Below, in pieces: positions 30,426 through 39,322 of a stretch of DNA of 64,000 bases. The translations under genes were made by a program, and so were the position numbers. This stretch comes from Prochlorococcus sp. AG-402-K22 (lineage in GTDB: Bacteria > Cyanobacteriota > Cyanobacteriia > PCC-6307 > Cyanobiaceae). Position 1 is the first letter of the stretch. Each line of letters starts with the position of its first letter. The notes beneath the pieces are model-generated. The model had not been told where the DNA came from and made no database searches. It was given only the letters and a program-made list of their open reading frames with translations. The stretch is taken from NCBI GenBank assembly GCA_003216755.1, contig QCIJ01000001.1:1-64000 (forward strand), written 5' to 3'.

Positions 30426-31387
30426 TGATCAAGGTAAAAAAAAATAATATTTTATTTAATGAAGAAGTCAATACTTGTCTTAACAACATAATTAAAAACA
30501 AATCATTTGCTAATGGTTATATATTTTATGGTGCTGAAGGAGTAGGAAAAAAGCAAACGGCTCTTCGATTTATAAAAGAGATTTTCAAACAAACTTCGTT
30601 AACCGAGAATTTTGAAGAGAGAATTACCAACAATAACCATCCTGATTTTCTAATTATTGAACCTGATTCTCTTTTGGGAACTAAAAGTTCAAGAAGTTCC
30701 GATCTTGAAAAAACAATAAAAAGTGGATCTGAGATTATTAAGGTTAATCAAATACGCAACATAAAAACTTTTCTTGGTCAGAAATCAATAAACTCAGAAA
30801 AAAAAATTGTTTTAATTATTGATGCGGACCTTTTAAATGAAGCAGCCTCGAATTGTCTTTTGAAAACTTTAGAAGAACCTAGTAATGGCATTTTTATTTT
30901 ATTAACCTCTAAATTAAACATTCTTTTAGACACGATAATCTCAAGATGTCAAATGATAAGGTTTCGATCCTTTTCTAGTAACCAAATAAAGTCTATTATG
31001 GAAGATTATTTAGATACTTCTAAATTAAATATTAATTCAAATTTTAAATTTGAAGATTTAATAAACTCTGCAAATGGATCTCCAAATCAATTATTGAAAA
31101 ATATTGAAATTTGGAATGATTTTTCAGATGAAATTATAAGTAAATTAGGTTCTCCAATAAAAAATAGTCTGGAAATATTAGAAATCTCTAAATTGATATC
31201 TGAAAAATTAGAGATTTATCAACAGATTTATTTAGTCAATTTAATTCAAAATATTTGGTGGAGAAAGACAAAAAACATTGATTTAGTTAAAAAACTTGAA
31301 AATTTAAAAAATCTCTTAAGAAACAATATTCAACCAAGGTTGGCTTGGGAAATTACTTTTTTAAAAATTTCAATGCAACATATCTAA
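30425..31387 (+). CDS. holB: DNA polymerase III delta-prime subunit
   Basis: The protein has the AAA+ clamp-loader fold: a modified P-loop (FYGAEGVGKKQTALRF), VLIIDADLLNEAASNCLLKTLEEP in the Walker B region, and the SRC motif (IISRCQMIRF) shared by delta-prime and gamma/tau. The 320-residue length is normal. The start overlaps the tmk stop by one base. The zinc-binding cysteines of the E. coli subunit are not evident. It ends two bases before the convergent rpaA stop. Confidence 0.9.
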   Translation: MIKVKKNNILFNEEVNTCLNNIIKNKSFANGYIFYGAEGVGKKQTALRFIKEIFKQTSLTENFEERITNNNHPDFLIIEPDSLLGTKSSRSSDLEKTIKSGSEIIKVNQIRNIKTFLGQKSINSEKKIVLIIDADLLNEAASNCLLKTLEEPSNGIFILLTSKLNILLDTIISRCQMIRFRSFSSNQIKSIMEDYLDTSKLNINSNFKFEDLINSANGSPNQLLKNIEIWNDFSDEIISKLGSPIKNSLEILEISKLISEKLEIYQQIYLVNLIQNIWWRKTKNIDLVKKLENLKNLLRNNIQPRLAWEITFLKISMQHI

Positions 31388-31389
31388 GA

Positions 31390-32172
31390 TTAATCGACTG
31401 CAGAATTTATCAAATTAGGATTTCTCGCTTGAATAAACTCTTGCCTTGCAGTTTCGACTTGAGAACCAATGGGGAGCTCAAGACAATACCCTGCTCCATA
31501 TACAGTTTTTATATATATAGGCTTACGTGGATCAGGTTCTAGCTTAGTGCGTAAGTGTCTAATATGAACTCTTATTGTCTCAATATCATCATCAGGTTCA
31601 TATCCCCATACTTCTTTAAGAATTAATGCTGGCGATACAGTTTGACCATGCCTCTGCAAAAGACAGTGGAGCAATTCAAACTCAAGATGCGTCAATCTAA
31701 CAGGTGATTCAAACCAGATAGCTTCAAATCTTTCAGGAACCAGAGTCAAGGGGCCATAATTTAGTATTTCTTGCTGGTTACTAGAATTCAGTTGTGCCCT
31801 GTTCGTTCTCCTTAATAATGCTTTAATGCGCACATGTAATTCTTCTAAATCAAATGGTTTTGTAATGTAATCATCTGCTCCAGAATTAAAACCAGTAACT
31901 TTATCTTTAAGGCCGCCTAATGCAGTTATCATCAAAATTGGGATATTCGATGTTCTTTCATCCCTTCTCAGTCGCTGGCATAAAGTTAATCCATCAACAC
32001 TTGGTAACATTAAATCTAATAATATTAAATCTGGTGAATATTGAAGAGCTAATGCTTGTCCTTTAATTCCATCTTCAGCTTTTTGAACATCGAATCCAGA
32101 ATGTTCTAAATGGCCTGCAACCAAATCACGCATATCACGATCGTCTTCAATTAAAAGGATTGAAATTTTCAT
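31390..32172 (-). CDS. rpaA: Response regulator RpaA (OmpR family)
   Basis: RpaA is the master output regulator of the cyanobacterial circadian clock, acting with SasA and CikA. The 260-residue protein has a receiver domain (aspartate in [13 protein letters not shown]) and an OmpR-type winged helix ([21 protein letters not shown]). The linker [17 protein letters not shown] and the segment [15 protein letters not shown] are specific to RpaA as I recall them, and differ from RpaB. The gene is monocistronic, with a gene-poor upstream gap of 405 bases. Confidence 0.88.
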   Translation of the reverse strand: MKISILLIEDDRDMRDLVAGHLEHSGFDVQKAEDGIKGQALALQYSPDLILLDLMLPSVDGLTLCQRLRRDERTSNIPILMITALGGLKDKVTGFNSGADDYITKPFDLEELHVRIKALLRRTNRAQLNSSNQQEILNYGPLTLVPERFEAIWFESPVRLTHLEFELLHCLLQRHGQTVSPALILKEVWGYEPDDDIETIRVHIRHLRTKLEPDPRKPIYIKTVYGAGYCLELPIGSQVETARQEFIQARNPNLINSAVD

Positions 32173-32577
32173 ATTTATGAACTATTAAATTAAAATTAAG
32201 TTTCAGTATTATGATTCTCTCAAGAATTTATAAAGATTGCTGAATTTGTGAAAACAATTTTATCAATTAAATTTATCAAATAACTCAATAACTACAAGGG
32301 ATTAGACAGAAATTATAACTTTTAAAAAAATTTAAATTTTACAATTTCTTTCGATTCTATTTACTTTTTCTTAATAATTATAAGAATATTAGAAAAAAAT
32401 AATACTTAATTTTGAAAAATAGTTAATTCAAATTGCCATTATTTAAGGTACATAAGAATGAAATTGAATGGTGATTCTCAGTTCTCGAAGAGGATTTTAA
32501 TTAGTTTAAAGTTTTTGATTTCTTCTGAGTGTTTAAATTAATAATTTTTGTCTATATTAAAAAAAATTTAAGTTTCT
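32173..32577. other. Gene-free gap upstream of rpaA
   Basis: This very AT-rich gap should hold the rpaA promoter on the minus strand and the promoter of the 119-residue ORF on the plus strand. A TTCTATTTACT sequence (32355-32365) matches the core of two repeats found downstream of that ORF. A 27-codon ATG frame at 32458-32541 has no support beyond being open. No RNA structure is clear by eye. Confidence 0.6.
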
Positions 32578-32937
32578 ATGAAAAAAAATTCTGTTATTTA
32601 TTCTGATTTATCAAAAAAACAACTAGAAAATCTTAAAGAACTATACATTCAAAAAAAAATTGAATCGATGAGTAATCAAGAACTTAAACAATATGTACTA
32701 GAAATTATTTCTCATCAAATAAACGATACTATTGGCAAAGAAGAGGAAATGGAAGCATGGAGAGAAATGTCAGATTTTTTTGGAGAACAATTTGAAATAA
32801 TTATCCTAGAAATACAAAAAAAATTCATTGACGATAAAAACGTTACTGAAACAGAAATAGATTCTCAGAAACAAAGAATAGAATTGCTTGAAAGGAATAA
32901 TTTAGATCAGAAAAAAAAGGATATGTGGGATGATTAA
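32578..32937 (+). CDS. Hypothetical charged helical protein, 119 aa
   Basis: The protein is rich in Glu, Lys and Gln and predicted to be mostly helical, with the central part SNQELKQYVLEIISHQINDT and EEEMEAWREMSDFFGEQFE. That core resembles small acidic proteins I associate with marine picocyanobacteria, but I cannot name a function. The C-terminal third looks coiled-coil-prone. The ORF stands alone between two gene-free gaps and close to tRNA-Asn, a context often seen for accessory genes. Confidence 0.7.
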   Translation: MKKNSVIYSDLSKKQLENLKELYIQKKIESMSNQELKQYVLEIISHQINDTIGKEEEMEAWREMSDFFGEQFEIIILEIQKKFIDDKNVTETEIDSQKQRIELLERNNLDQKKKDMWDD

Positions 32938-33046
32938 AATAGCCTGAAAGGTGTAATTCAAACGATACAAACAGAACATATATCTTGATTATCAAGAACG
33001 TAAAATCAATTAATGAACTTATTTTTTATTTGGAGAATTTTATAGC

Positions 33047-33142
33047 TGTTCTATTTACTGTTCTTTAAATATAAATTGTCTATTGCACAATTGAAATTTT
33101 TAGAATCGGAAATTAGATTACTAAAATGTTCTATTTACTGTT
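33047..33142. repeat. Direct repeat of a 16-mer, 80 bp apart
   Basis: TGTTCTATTTACTGTT occurs twice in the same orientation (33047-33062, 33127-33142), and an 11-base part of it (TTCTATTTACT) also occurs at 32355-32365 before the intervening ORF. Sequence around the copies is not shared, so this is not a larger duplication. A binding site or a remnant of recombination are possible. Confidence 0.75.
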
Positions 33143-33216
33143 ATTAATAAAATAAAAAAGTTTACTAGAATATATCATCGTTTAACCACTTTTTGACAAA
33201 AATAGTGGATGAAATT

Positions 33217-33247
33217 CAAAAAAGTCACCTTAAATATGGTGACTTTT
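33217..33247 (-). terminator. Rho-independent terminator of tRNA-Asn
   Basis: Perfect 10-base arms (33220-33229 and 33238-33247) enclose an 8-base loop. Read on the minus strand, the stem ends in a run of six T, and it starts 24 bases after the tRNA 3' end. Confidence 0.8.
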
Positions 33248-33270
33248 CATGACTTTTTGACATATATAAA

Positions 33271-33342
<72 letters not shown>

Positions 33343-33391
33343 ATATAAGATGAATGTAACTCTTTAAAGTACCTTATGACAAGTAAAATAA

Positions 33392-34078
33392 TCAATTATA
33401 TTGAAATTTTGATGGTTCTTGCCAGCTAGATAAAAAACCATTTTTCAACTCTGCTACTGAATCAGCGTAAGTTAATTCTTCATAACGATGAGTTATCCAT
33501 AAAGCAGATAAAGGTTTTTTATAGTCACTTGTAAGATTTTTAATTGTATTTAAAATTTTTAATTGACTTGTTTGATCAAGTAACGACGTAGGCTCATCCA
33601 AAAGAATACAATTTCTATTACTAATAAGAGCGCATGCAATAGTTAAGCGTTGTTTTTGCCCACCGCTTAAGGTATGTACTGGTCTTTTTTCAAAACCAGT
33701 CAATCCCACCTGATCAAGCACATATTCCATTTTTTTATTAATTTCATAATCACTTATATTTTGGTTGATATTAATCAGAAGTTCGCTCCTGCAATTTGGC
33801 ATTAATATTTGATGATCAGGGTTTTGAAATACCATTCCTATATTTGCTTTAGAATCAATGATTCCTTTATTTGGTTTAATTATTCCATTTACTAATTTTA
33901 ATAGAGTACTTTTTCCACTTCCGTTTTTACCTACGACCATCCAAAATCCAGGTTTATTTATTGAAAAATTACATTTAAAAATTAAATTTTCTTTTTTTCC
34001 AGGATATGAAAAAGAGACATCTTTGAAATGAATATGAGGTATTTGATCTTCAATAGAATCTGGCATTAATTCTATCAA
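33392..34078 (-). CDS. ABC transporter ATPase, EcfA/CbiO-like
   Basis: All ATPase motifs are present in this 228-residue protein: Walker A GKNGSGKSTLLKLV, Q-loop MVFQNPDHQI, signature LSGGQKQRLTIA, Walker B CILLDEPTSLLD and the switch histidine WITHRYEEL. The NPDHQ form of the Q-loop is typical of ECF and cobalt-type ATPases. No membrane partner lies nearby, so it may work with subunits encoded elsewhere. Substrate is unknown. The start overlaps the UPF0367 stop by four bases. Confidence 0.85.
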   Translation of the reverse strand: MIELMPDSIEDQIPHIHFKDVSFSYPGKKENLIFKCNFSINKPGFWMVVGKNGSGKSTLLKLVNGIIKPNKGIIDSKANIGMVFQNPDHQILMPNCRSELLININQNISDYEINKKMEYVLDQVGLTGFEKRPVHTLSGGQKQRLTIACALISNRNCILLDEPTSLLDQTSQLKILNTIKNLTSDYKKPLSALWITHRYEELTYADSVAELKNGFLSSWQEPSKFQYN

Positions 34079-34347
34079 TCTATATTGAGAGAAAATCCTG
34101 GTCTTTTAGCTCCTCCTGCTACTGATGATTTTTCATATATCTGAACAGAAATGATTTCTTTAGCTCTAACAGCAATTAATTTATCTTGCACCTTGTCACA
34201 CCTTAATTCAATCAAGTTTGAGGATTCTAAAGTTTCATTCATAGAACTTTTTATTTCATCATAAATTCTCTTAGCATCTTCAAATTCTTTCTTCTGAATT
34301 GAAAGTGGAAAAGGTGAATATCTCAGACTTAGTTCCAGCGAATACAT
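34075..34347 (-). CDS. UPF0367 family protein
   Basis: Starting at 34347, the protein reads MYSLELSLRYSPFPLSIQKK and ends in VAGGAKRPGFSLNID. Both ends match the cyanobacterial UPF0367 family, whose function is unknown. The ATG at 34356 would add three residues and lacks support. Length is about 90 residues, with no membrane segment. The four-base overlap with the ABC ATPase suggests a shared transcript and perhaps a functional link. Confidence 0.85.
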   Translation of the reverse strand: MYSLELSLRYSPFPLSIQKKEFEDAKRIYDEIKSSMNETLESSNLIELRCDKVQDKLIAVRAKEIISVQIYEKSSVAGGAKRPGFSLNID

Positions 34348-34499
34348 GATCATCATAAAAACTACCTTTTATAATACTAAATACTTTTAAGCAGAAAGTT
34401 ATTTAAATTAAATTCTTTTGAGAAAATTATATAAAAGATCTTTAAATACAATTATTATGTAAATAGGAGATTTAATTTTGCAATTTAAATAATCACTAC

Positions 34500-35468
34500 A
34501 TGGAAATAGCAAATGATATAACTTCTCTTGTTGGAAATACCCCTTTAGTTAAATTAAATAGAATCAAAAAGTATTTTAATTGTTATCCAGAAATAATAGC
34601 CAAACTAGAAAGCTTCAATCCATCGGCTTCGGTTAAGGATCGCATCGCTTATTCAATGTTATCTAAAGCTGAAGAAGAAGGATTGATAACGCCAGATAAA
34701 ACAACATTAATTGAAGCAACAAGTGGAAATACTGGCATAGCTTTAGCAATGGTAGCTGCAGCAAAAGGATATAAATTGATACTAACGATGCCAGATACGA
34801 TGAGTATTGAAAGAAGGGCAATGTTGAGAGCATATGGAGCTGAATTACAGCTAACACCAGGGAAAGAAGGTATGAAAGGAGCTTTAGATTTAGCTAATGA
34901 GTTGTCCTCAAGCATTGTAAATAGCTATCAATTTAATCAATTTGAAAACTTCGCTAATCCAGATATTCATGAAAGAACAACGGCTCAAGAAATATGGGCC
35001 CAATCCAATAAAAATTTAGATGGACTAGTTACAGGAGTTGGTACAGGAGGGACAATTACCGGTTGCGCACGTTTTTTGAAAAAAGTTAATCCAAATTGCA
35101 AAATTTATGCTGTAGAGCCCAAAAAAAGCGCTGTCATCTCTGGAGAAAAAGCAGGATCTCATTCAATTCAAGGAATAGGAGCAGGTTTTGTACCTAAAGT
35201 CCTGGATACTAAATTAATTGATGAAATCATAAAAATAGATGACGAAGAAGCATTCCATTATGGGCGTTTATTAGCTAGATTGGAAGGCCTTTTATCAGGC
35301 GTTAGCAGCGGAGCAGCTTTAGCAGCAACTATAAAACTCGGTGAAAGGAAAGAACTAATGAATAAAAGATTGATAGTGATTCTTCCAAGTTTTGGTGAAA
35401 GATATTTATCAACCGCGATGTTTGAATCGAATACATCCATTCAAGCCAGAAAAGATGGTTACCTTTAA
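34500..35468 (+). CDS. cysK: Cysteine synthase (O-acetylserine sulfhydrylase)
   Basis: This PLP enzyme makes cysteine from O-acetylserine and sulfide. The 322-residue protein has the PLP lysine in PSASVKDRIAYSM, the substrate loop ATSGNTGIALAM, the phosphate-binding loop GVGTGGTITGCA and the C-terminal serine in SGVSSGAALAA. Full length. It is followed by a J-domain gene 16 bases later. Cyanobacteria often carry more than one paralogue; which one this is cannot be told. Confidence 0.93.
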   Translation: MEIANDITSLVGNTPLVKLNRIKKYFNCYPEIIAKLESFNPSASVKDRIAYSMLSKAEEEGLITPDKTTLIEATSGNTGIALAMVAAAKGYKLILTMPDTMSIERRAMLRAYGAELQLTPGKEGMKGALDLANELSSSIVNSYQFNQFENFANPDIHERTTAQEIWAQSNKNLDGLVTGVGTGGTITGCARFLKKVNPNCKIYAVEPKKSAVISGEKAGSHSIQGIGAGFVPKVLDTKLIDEIIKIDDEEAFHYGRLLARLEGLLSGVSSGAALAATIKLGERKELMNKRLIVILPSFGERYLSTAMFESNTSIQARKDGYL

Positions 35469-35484
35469 TGAATAACTTGTAGAA

Positions 35485-36162
35485 ATGGGAAAAAATTTAT
35501 ATGAAGAATTAGGTCTCAATAAAAATGCAACCAAAAGAGAAATTAAATCTTCATATCGTTCTTTAGTTAAGAAACATCATCCTGACGCAGGAGGAGAAAA
35601 AGAACGATTTCTTGCAATACAAAATGCCTGGGAGATTTTAAATGATCCTATAAAAAAAGAACAATATGATAGGCATCTTTCTTCTTCCAGTTCATCATTT
35701 GATTCATTAAATGAAAATTGGGAAGACAAATTTAATTCAAAAAAATATAATTCTTCAATTAAGGACAAAGAAGTTGAAACATGGATTAAAGAAATTTATA
35801 GTCCTATAAATAGATTAATTAGTCAAATAATTAAACCTTTGAATAACGAACTAAAAGAACTATCTGCGGATCCATATGATGACCAACTAATGGAAAATTT
35901 TTGCAGTTACATAATTCTTTCACAAAAGAAAATAGAAAAAGTTGAAAAAATTTATAACAAAAAAATAGTTCCAAATTCTATTTCAACTTTAGGCCTCGAT
36001 CTTTATCATTGTTTTTCACAAGTTAAAGATGCACTATCAGAATTTGATAGATATACAAAAGGATACGTAGATAATTACTTATTTGATGGCAAAGAAATGA
36101 TCAAAGAAGCAAAAAGAATCCAATCAAAGATGTCTATAGATAAAAATAATAAAAACTTTTAG
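35485..36162 (+). CDS. J-domain protein (DnaJ-like)
   Basis: A J-domain covers residues 3-65, with the HPD motif in KKHHPDAGGEKERF, followed by ILNDPIKKEQYDRHL. The remaining 160 residues are helical and charged, without the G/F, zinc-finger or C-terminal DnaJ domains. This is a class III J protein that would recruit DnaK to a particular client, which the sequence does not identify. It follows cysK and is convergent with ndhO, 11 bases apart. Confidence 0.88.
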   Translation: MGKNLYEELGLNKNATKREIKSSYRSLVKKHHPDAGGEKERFLAIQNAWEILNDPIKKEQYDRHLSSSSSSFDSLNENWEDKFNSKKYNSSIKDKEVETWIKEIYSPINRLISQIIKPLNNELKELSADPYDDQLMENFCSYIILSQKKIEKVEKIYNKKIVPNSISTLGLDLYHCFSQVKDALSEFDRYTKGYVDNYLFDGKEMIKEAKRIQSKMSIDKNNKNF

Positions 36163-36173
36163 ATATAAAAATT

Positions 36174-36410
36174 TTATTGAGTATATTCTTTAAGTTGATC
36201 TAATTTAAACCAAACATCTGGAACAGGTCTGCGCCATCTAACCTGAGCATATTCGTCTTTGAGTGAAAGAATCTCTCCAGGACCTTCAAAGACATAATTA
36301 GGAAGATCATTATCACTGGCTAGCGCTTCGATACTTTTTATATAATTTTGTTTATCGACAAAAACTAAGCTTCCTTTCTTGAGAGGTTTATTTGGAATAG
36401 AATCTTTCAT
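36174..36410 (-). CDS. ndhO: NAD(P)H-quinone oxidoreductase subunit O
   Basis: NdhO is a small peripheral subunit of NDH-1 found in oxygenic phototrophs. With the ATG at 36410 the protein is 78 residues and shows LKKGSLVFVDKQNYIKSIEA, FEGPGEILSLKDEYAQVRWR and RPVPDVWFKLDQLKEY, all family-specific. A longer frame upstream adds 12 residues without similarity. It is divergent from the epimerase gene. Confidence 0.94.
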   Translation of the reverse strand: MKDSIPNKPLKKGSLVFVDKQNYIKSIEALASDNDLPNYVFEGPGEILSLKDEYAQVRWRRPVPDVWFKLDQLKEYTQ

Positions 36411-36544
36411 AATAAATTCAAGAAATTTTTTTAATTTATTATACAAAAACTTGTTTGAAAAATATTGGAAAAAATTTATACCGGAATAATAATTACAAAC
36501 TTCTTAAAAATTTAATAGCCTTAAATAATAAACATCTATATGAT

Positions 36545-37471
36545 ATGCGTCTTTTACTACTTGGCTGCACTGGATTTGTTGGTAAAGAATTAGTACCAAC
36601 ACTAATCAAGGAAAATCACGAAATTTACATTGTAAGTAGAAAACCCATTGGTAAATTAAAGGTTGATTTAAATTTCAATAAGTTTAAATTTTTTCAAATA
36701 GATTTATCAAAAGAAAAAAACTGGAATAACGAAAATCTTCTAAATATTTTAAAAGAGACAGATGGAATTATTAACTTGATGGGAGAACCCATAGCAGAAA
36801 AAAAATGGACTTCTGAACAAAAACAGGAGATTGAAAATAGTCGTATTAACACCACGAAATTTATGATGAAGACCCTTAAAAATTTAAAAATAAACCCAAA
36901 AGTTATTATAAATGGATCAGCAATAGGTTATTACGGTACAAGTTTGTTAGGTGAATTCACTGAAAATAGTATTGGAGGAAAAGACTTTTTAGCTAATCTT
37001 TGCAAAAACTGGGAAGCGGTCGCTGCTGAAAAACCATTTTTCTCAAGGTTAGTTATTTTTAGAATTGGAATTGTTCTAGAGGCAGATGGAGGAGCATTAG
37101 GAAAAATGCTCCCTATATTTAAAGTTGGATTAGGTGGACCAATTGGAGATGGTAAGCAATGGATGAGTTGGATTCATAGAACTGATTTATGTGCATTAAT
37201 TACTCAAGCATTAGTTGATACAAAGTATTCGGGAGTATTTAATGCTGTTGCACCAAATCCAGTATTAATGAGAGACTTTTCTCAGACTTTAGGCAAATGT
37301 CTGAATAGACCTAATTTACTTCCAGTGCCTGGAGCGGTTTTAAAAATATTGTTAGGAGATGGAGCAAAAGTTGTATTAGAGGGACAAAAAGTAGTTAGCA
37401 GTAAACTCAAAAATTATACTTTTAAATATCCTTCTCTTGAGAAAGCAATTTACTCCTCAACCAAGAATTAA
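36545..37471 (+). CDS. NAD-dependent epimerase family (TIGR01777 / SulA type)
   Basis: With the ATG at 36545 the protein opens with a short-chain dehydrogenase motif (LLLGCTGFVGKELV). It then shows GIINLMGEPIAEKKWT, INGSAIGYYG (tyrosine of the active-site region), GPIGDGKQWMSWIHRTDL and AVAPNPVLMRDF. These segments define the YfcH/TIGR01777 family, known in plants and cyanobacteria as a division-related SulA homologue. The precise function is unsettled. An upstream in-frame start adds 30 unlike residues. Its 3' end overlaps the next gene by 50 bases. Confidence 0.88.
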   Translation: MRLLLLGCTGFVGKELVPTLIKENHEIYIVSRKPIGKLKVDLNFNKFKFFQIDLSKEKNWNNENLLNILKETDGIINLMGEPIAEKKWTSEQKQEIENSRINTTKFMMKTLKNLKINPKVIINGSAIGYYGTSLLGEFTENSIGGKDFLANLCKNWEAVAAEKPFFSRLVIFRIGIVLEADGGALGKMLPIFKVGLGGPIGDGKQWMSWIHRTDLCALITQALVDTKYSGVFNAVAPNPVLMRDFSQTLGKCLNRPNLLPVPGAVLKILLGDGAKVVLEGQKVVSSKLKNYTFKYPSLEKAIYSSTKN

Positions 37472-37691
37472 TACCGTTTAGTAAAGCACCAATAATAAGA
37501 ATTGTTATCAATGGAACTACAAGAGGATTCCAAACTATCTGAATAAAATTAATAAAAATAAATATGCCATTTAATTGCATGATGATTGCAAAAATAAAAA
37601 ATATTGCAAAAAAAATGACTGTAAATAAATTTATTAATAACAAATTATCGATAATTTGTTTTAACTTATTTTGATTATTCTCATTAGTCAT
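37422..37691 (-). CDS. Small two-helix membrane protein, 89 aa
   Basis: Two hydrophobic segments (LFTVIFFAIFFIFAIIMQLN and IVWNPLVVPLITILIIGALL) are separated by a short loop, with polar ends. I do not recognise a family. It overlaps the LpxB-related gene by 8 bases at the start, which suggests co-translation, and overlaps the convergent epimerase gene by 50 bases at the end. A long tail overlap is unusual, so the 3' part may be poorly constrained. Confidence 0.68.
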   Translation of the reverse strand: MTNENNQNKLKQIIDNLLLINLFTVIFFAIFFIFAIIMQLNGIFIFINFIQIVWNPLVVPLITILIIGALLNGINSWLRSKLLSQEKDI

Positions 37692-38886
37692 TTTTTATAA
37701 CATGATTCGTATCATCAACCATTTTAAGACAAGCTTTGTTTTCACCAAGTCTTTTTTTGGCATTTTCATTACATGAGATCATAAACTTCTTATTTAGTTG
37801 TATAAGATATATTATTTTTATGATCAATTTTATTGTCTGATTGATTTGATCATTCTTATCTTTATAATCACTGGCACAAAAAACATATTTTCCAAGCAAA
37901 CGTCTTTGCGCTTCTGCAAAAGTTTTTGTAAATTGTGGACCTTTACCTTCAATCTGAATAACAGGTTTTCCTAATCCAATCGCTTGCTCTGCTGCTGTTC
38001 CTGCCATGCTGATACAGCAACTACTTTTCAATAATATTTTGTCAAAATTGTTCCAATATATATTCACTTCTAAAAATTTATATTGGAATTTCAAGAGATT
38101 TTTTTCTTTTATGTTTTCTATTTCTAACCATCTTCTTTTTTGAAATATCTCCTTTATTTTTAATGAAGATAGAGCATTAACTATCGCAAAATTAAACTTA
38201 ATTTTTTGAAAATATCTTAAATCTGACAATGCCTCTAATACCTCTAAAATTAAAACAAAATTATCTAAAGTCTCAGGGAATCTACTTCCTGGAAATAATC
38301 CAATACTAAATTCAGCTTTCTTTAATTCTTTGTTTCTAGGAAAAAACTTATCCATAAATGGGTTGCCTAAAAAAGACACTTTCTTTTTTAATTGCAAAGT
38401 TAAATCATTAGCTGTAAGGGGATCTCTCGAATATATTTTTTTTGATTTTTGTGAGAGCAAGAAACATTTAGAAGGCCATGGTAATTTTAACTTCCCTTCA
38501 TAATGACTGGAATAAGCAACTAGATATGTAAAAAAATCTTTCTTACAAACCCATGCAAAAAAAACTGGAACAATATCTCCAACTACAAAAAAATAATCAT
38601 ATTTTTTTCTTATTTTAAAAGTTAAATATAATCTTTTTAAAAGATAAAATATTTCTCCTCCTAATATCTCAATGAGTCTTCCCTTAAAAGAATTATAGCC
38701 AATTCCTCCAGTACTAAATTCTTTAGTTTTACCGATAATCTTAATTTTTTCTTTTTCGTAATGGCTTCCTATACCAACAATTGGCAAAGCATGAACAGAA
38801 TAACCACTTTTTACGAATTGCTTAGCTAATAGACTGCCAGATAAATCCTCTCCATGCCCATTACTTAATATTAAAATTTTAAACAA
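37684..38886 (-). CDS. Lipid-A-disaccharide synthase-related protein
   Basis: The 400-residue protein resembles the cyanobacterial LpxB-related family (TIGR03492 as I recall). Landmarks are ILILSNGHGEDLSGSLLAKQ at the start, FFVVGDIVPVFFAWV, SFLGNPFMDKFF, IGLFPGSRFPE and SMAGTAAEQAIGLGKPVIQ near the end. That gives a GT-B glycosyltransferase fold. True LpxB uses UDP-diacylglucosamine. Marine picocyanobacteria are reported to have reduced lipid A, so the sugar acceptor is unclear. It is read after the TPR gene, one base apart. Confidence 0.82.
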   Translation of the reverse strand: MFKILILSNGHGEDLSGSLLAKQFVKSGYSVHALPIVGIGSHYEKEKIKIIGKTKEFSTGGIGYNSFKGRLIEILGGEIFYLLKRLYLTFKIRKKYDYFFVVGDIVPVFFAWVCKKDFFTYLVAYSSHYEGKLKLPWPSKCFLLSQKSKKIYSRDPLTANDLTLQLKKKVSFLGNPFMDKFFPRNKELKKAEFSIGLFPGSRFPETLDNFVLILEVLEALSDLRYFQKIKFNFAIVNALSSLKIKEIFQKRRWLEIENIKEKNLLKFQYKFLEVNIYWNNFDKILLKSSCCISMAGTAAEQAIGLGKPVIQIEGKGPQFTKTFAEAQRRLLGKYVFCASDYKDKNDQINQTIKLIIKIIYLIQLNKKFMISCNENAKKRLGENKACLKMVDDTNHVIKND

Positions 38887-38887
38887 T

Positions 38888-39316
38888 TTAACATTCCAAC
38901 CATTTTTTTACTTTAGTTAACTCAGGCCAATCTGGATATCTACTTAATCCGTCTTCAACAGATTCTTTCAACTCACTTTTCACATCTGGCATCATCATAG
39001 ACATTTTTTTTATTAACTCAATATGATCCCTAACACCTTTATTATTGGTAGCCAAAAGAGCTAAAGACAAATTCATTCTTGCTTGTGGATCTTGCTGATT
39101 TAATCGAACAGCTTGTCTGGCAGCTGACAAAGCTTCTTCATTATTTTTCAAAAGTAATTGGAGCCATGATAAACAAGTCCAGGCAGCAAAATGATTTGGA
39201 ATTTGCTGTATAATTTTTTGAAAATCTTGGACGATTGGAATTAAATCTTGCCCTGCTTTATATCTTGATAGAGCTGCATTAAAATCCTCTTCGATGGGAT
39301 TAATTTCGTTATTCAT
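38888..39316 (-). CDS. TPR-repeat protein
   Basis: The 142-residue protein contains about two TPR-like units: FAAWTCLSWLQLLLKNNEEA with LSAARQAVRLNQQDPQARMN, then LSLALLATNNKGVRDHIELI. The rest is helical. It is presumably a small scaffold; no partner can be named. It lies between the IscA-like gene, 6 bases after its stop, and the LpxB-related gene, so three unrelated functions share one transcript. Confidence 0.83.
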   Translation of the reverse strand: MNNEINPIEEDFNAALSRYKAGQDLIPIVQDFQKIIQQIPNHFAAWTCLSWLQLLLKNNEEALSAARQAVRLNQQDPQARMNLSLALLATNNKGVRDHIELIKKMSMMMPDVKSELKESVEDGLSRYPDWPELTKVKKWLEC

Positions 39317-39322
39317 TATTAA

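Larger units (their letters stand above)
32938..33270. other. Gene-free gap between small ORF and tRNA-Asn
   Basis: The gap holds two exact copies of TGTTCTATTTACTGTT at 33047-33062 and 33127-33142, a terminator for the tRNA at its right end, and no convincing coding frame. Another weak hairpin (CCACT at 33186-33190 with AGTGG at 33204-33208) precedes the terminator. A small RNA is possible but nothing fixes its limits. Confidence 0.6.

Noticed and set aside
32458..32541. 27-codon ORF upstream of the 119-residue gene
   Set aside because: Open by chance in AT-rich DNA; no clear ribosome site or family.
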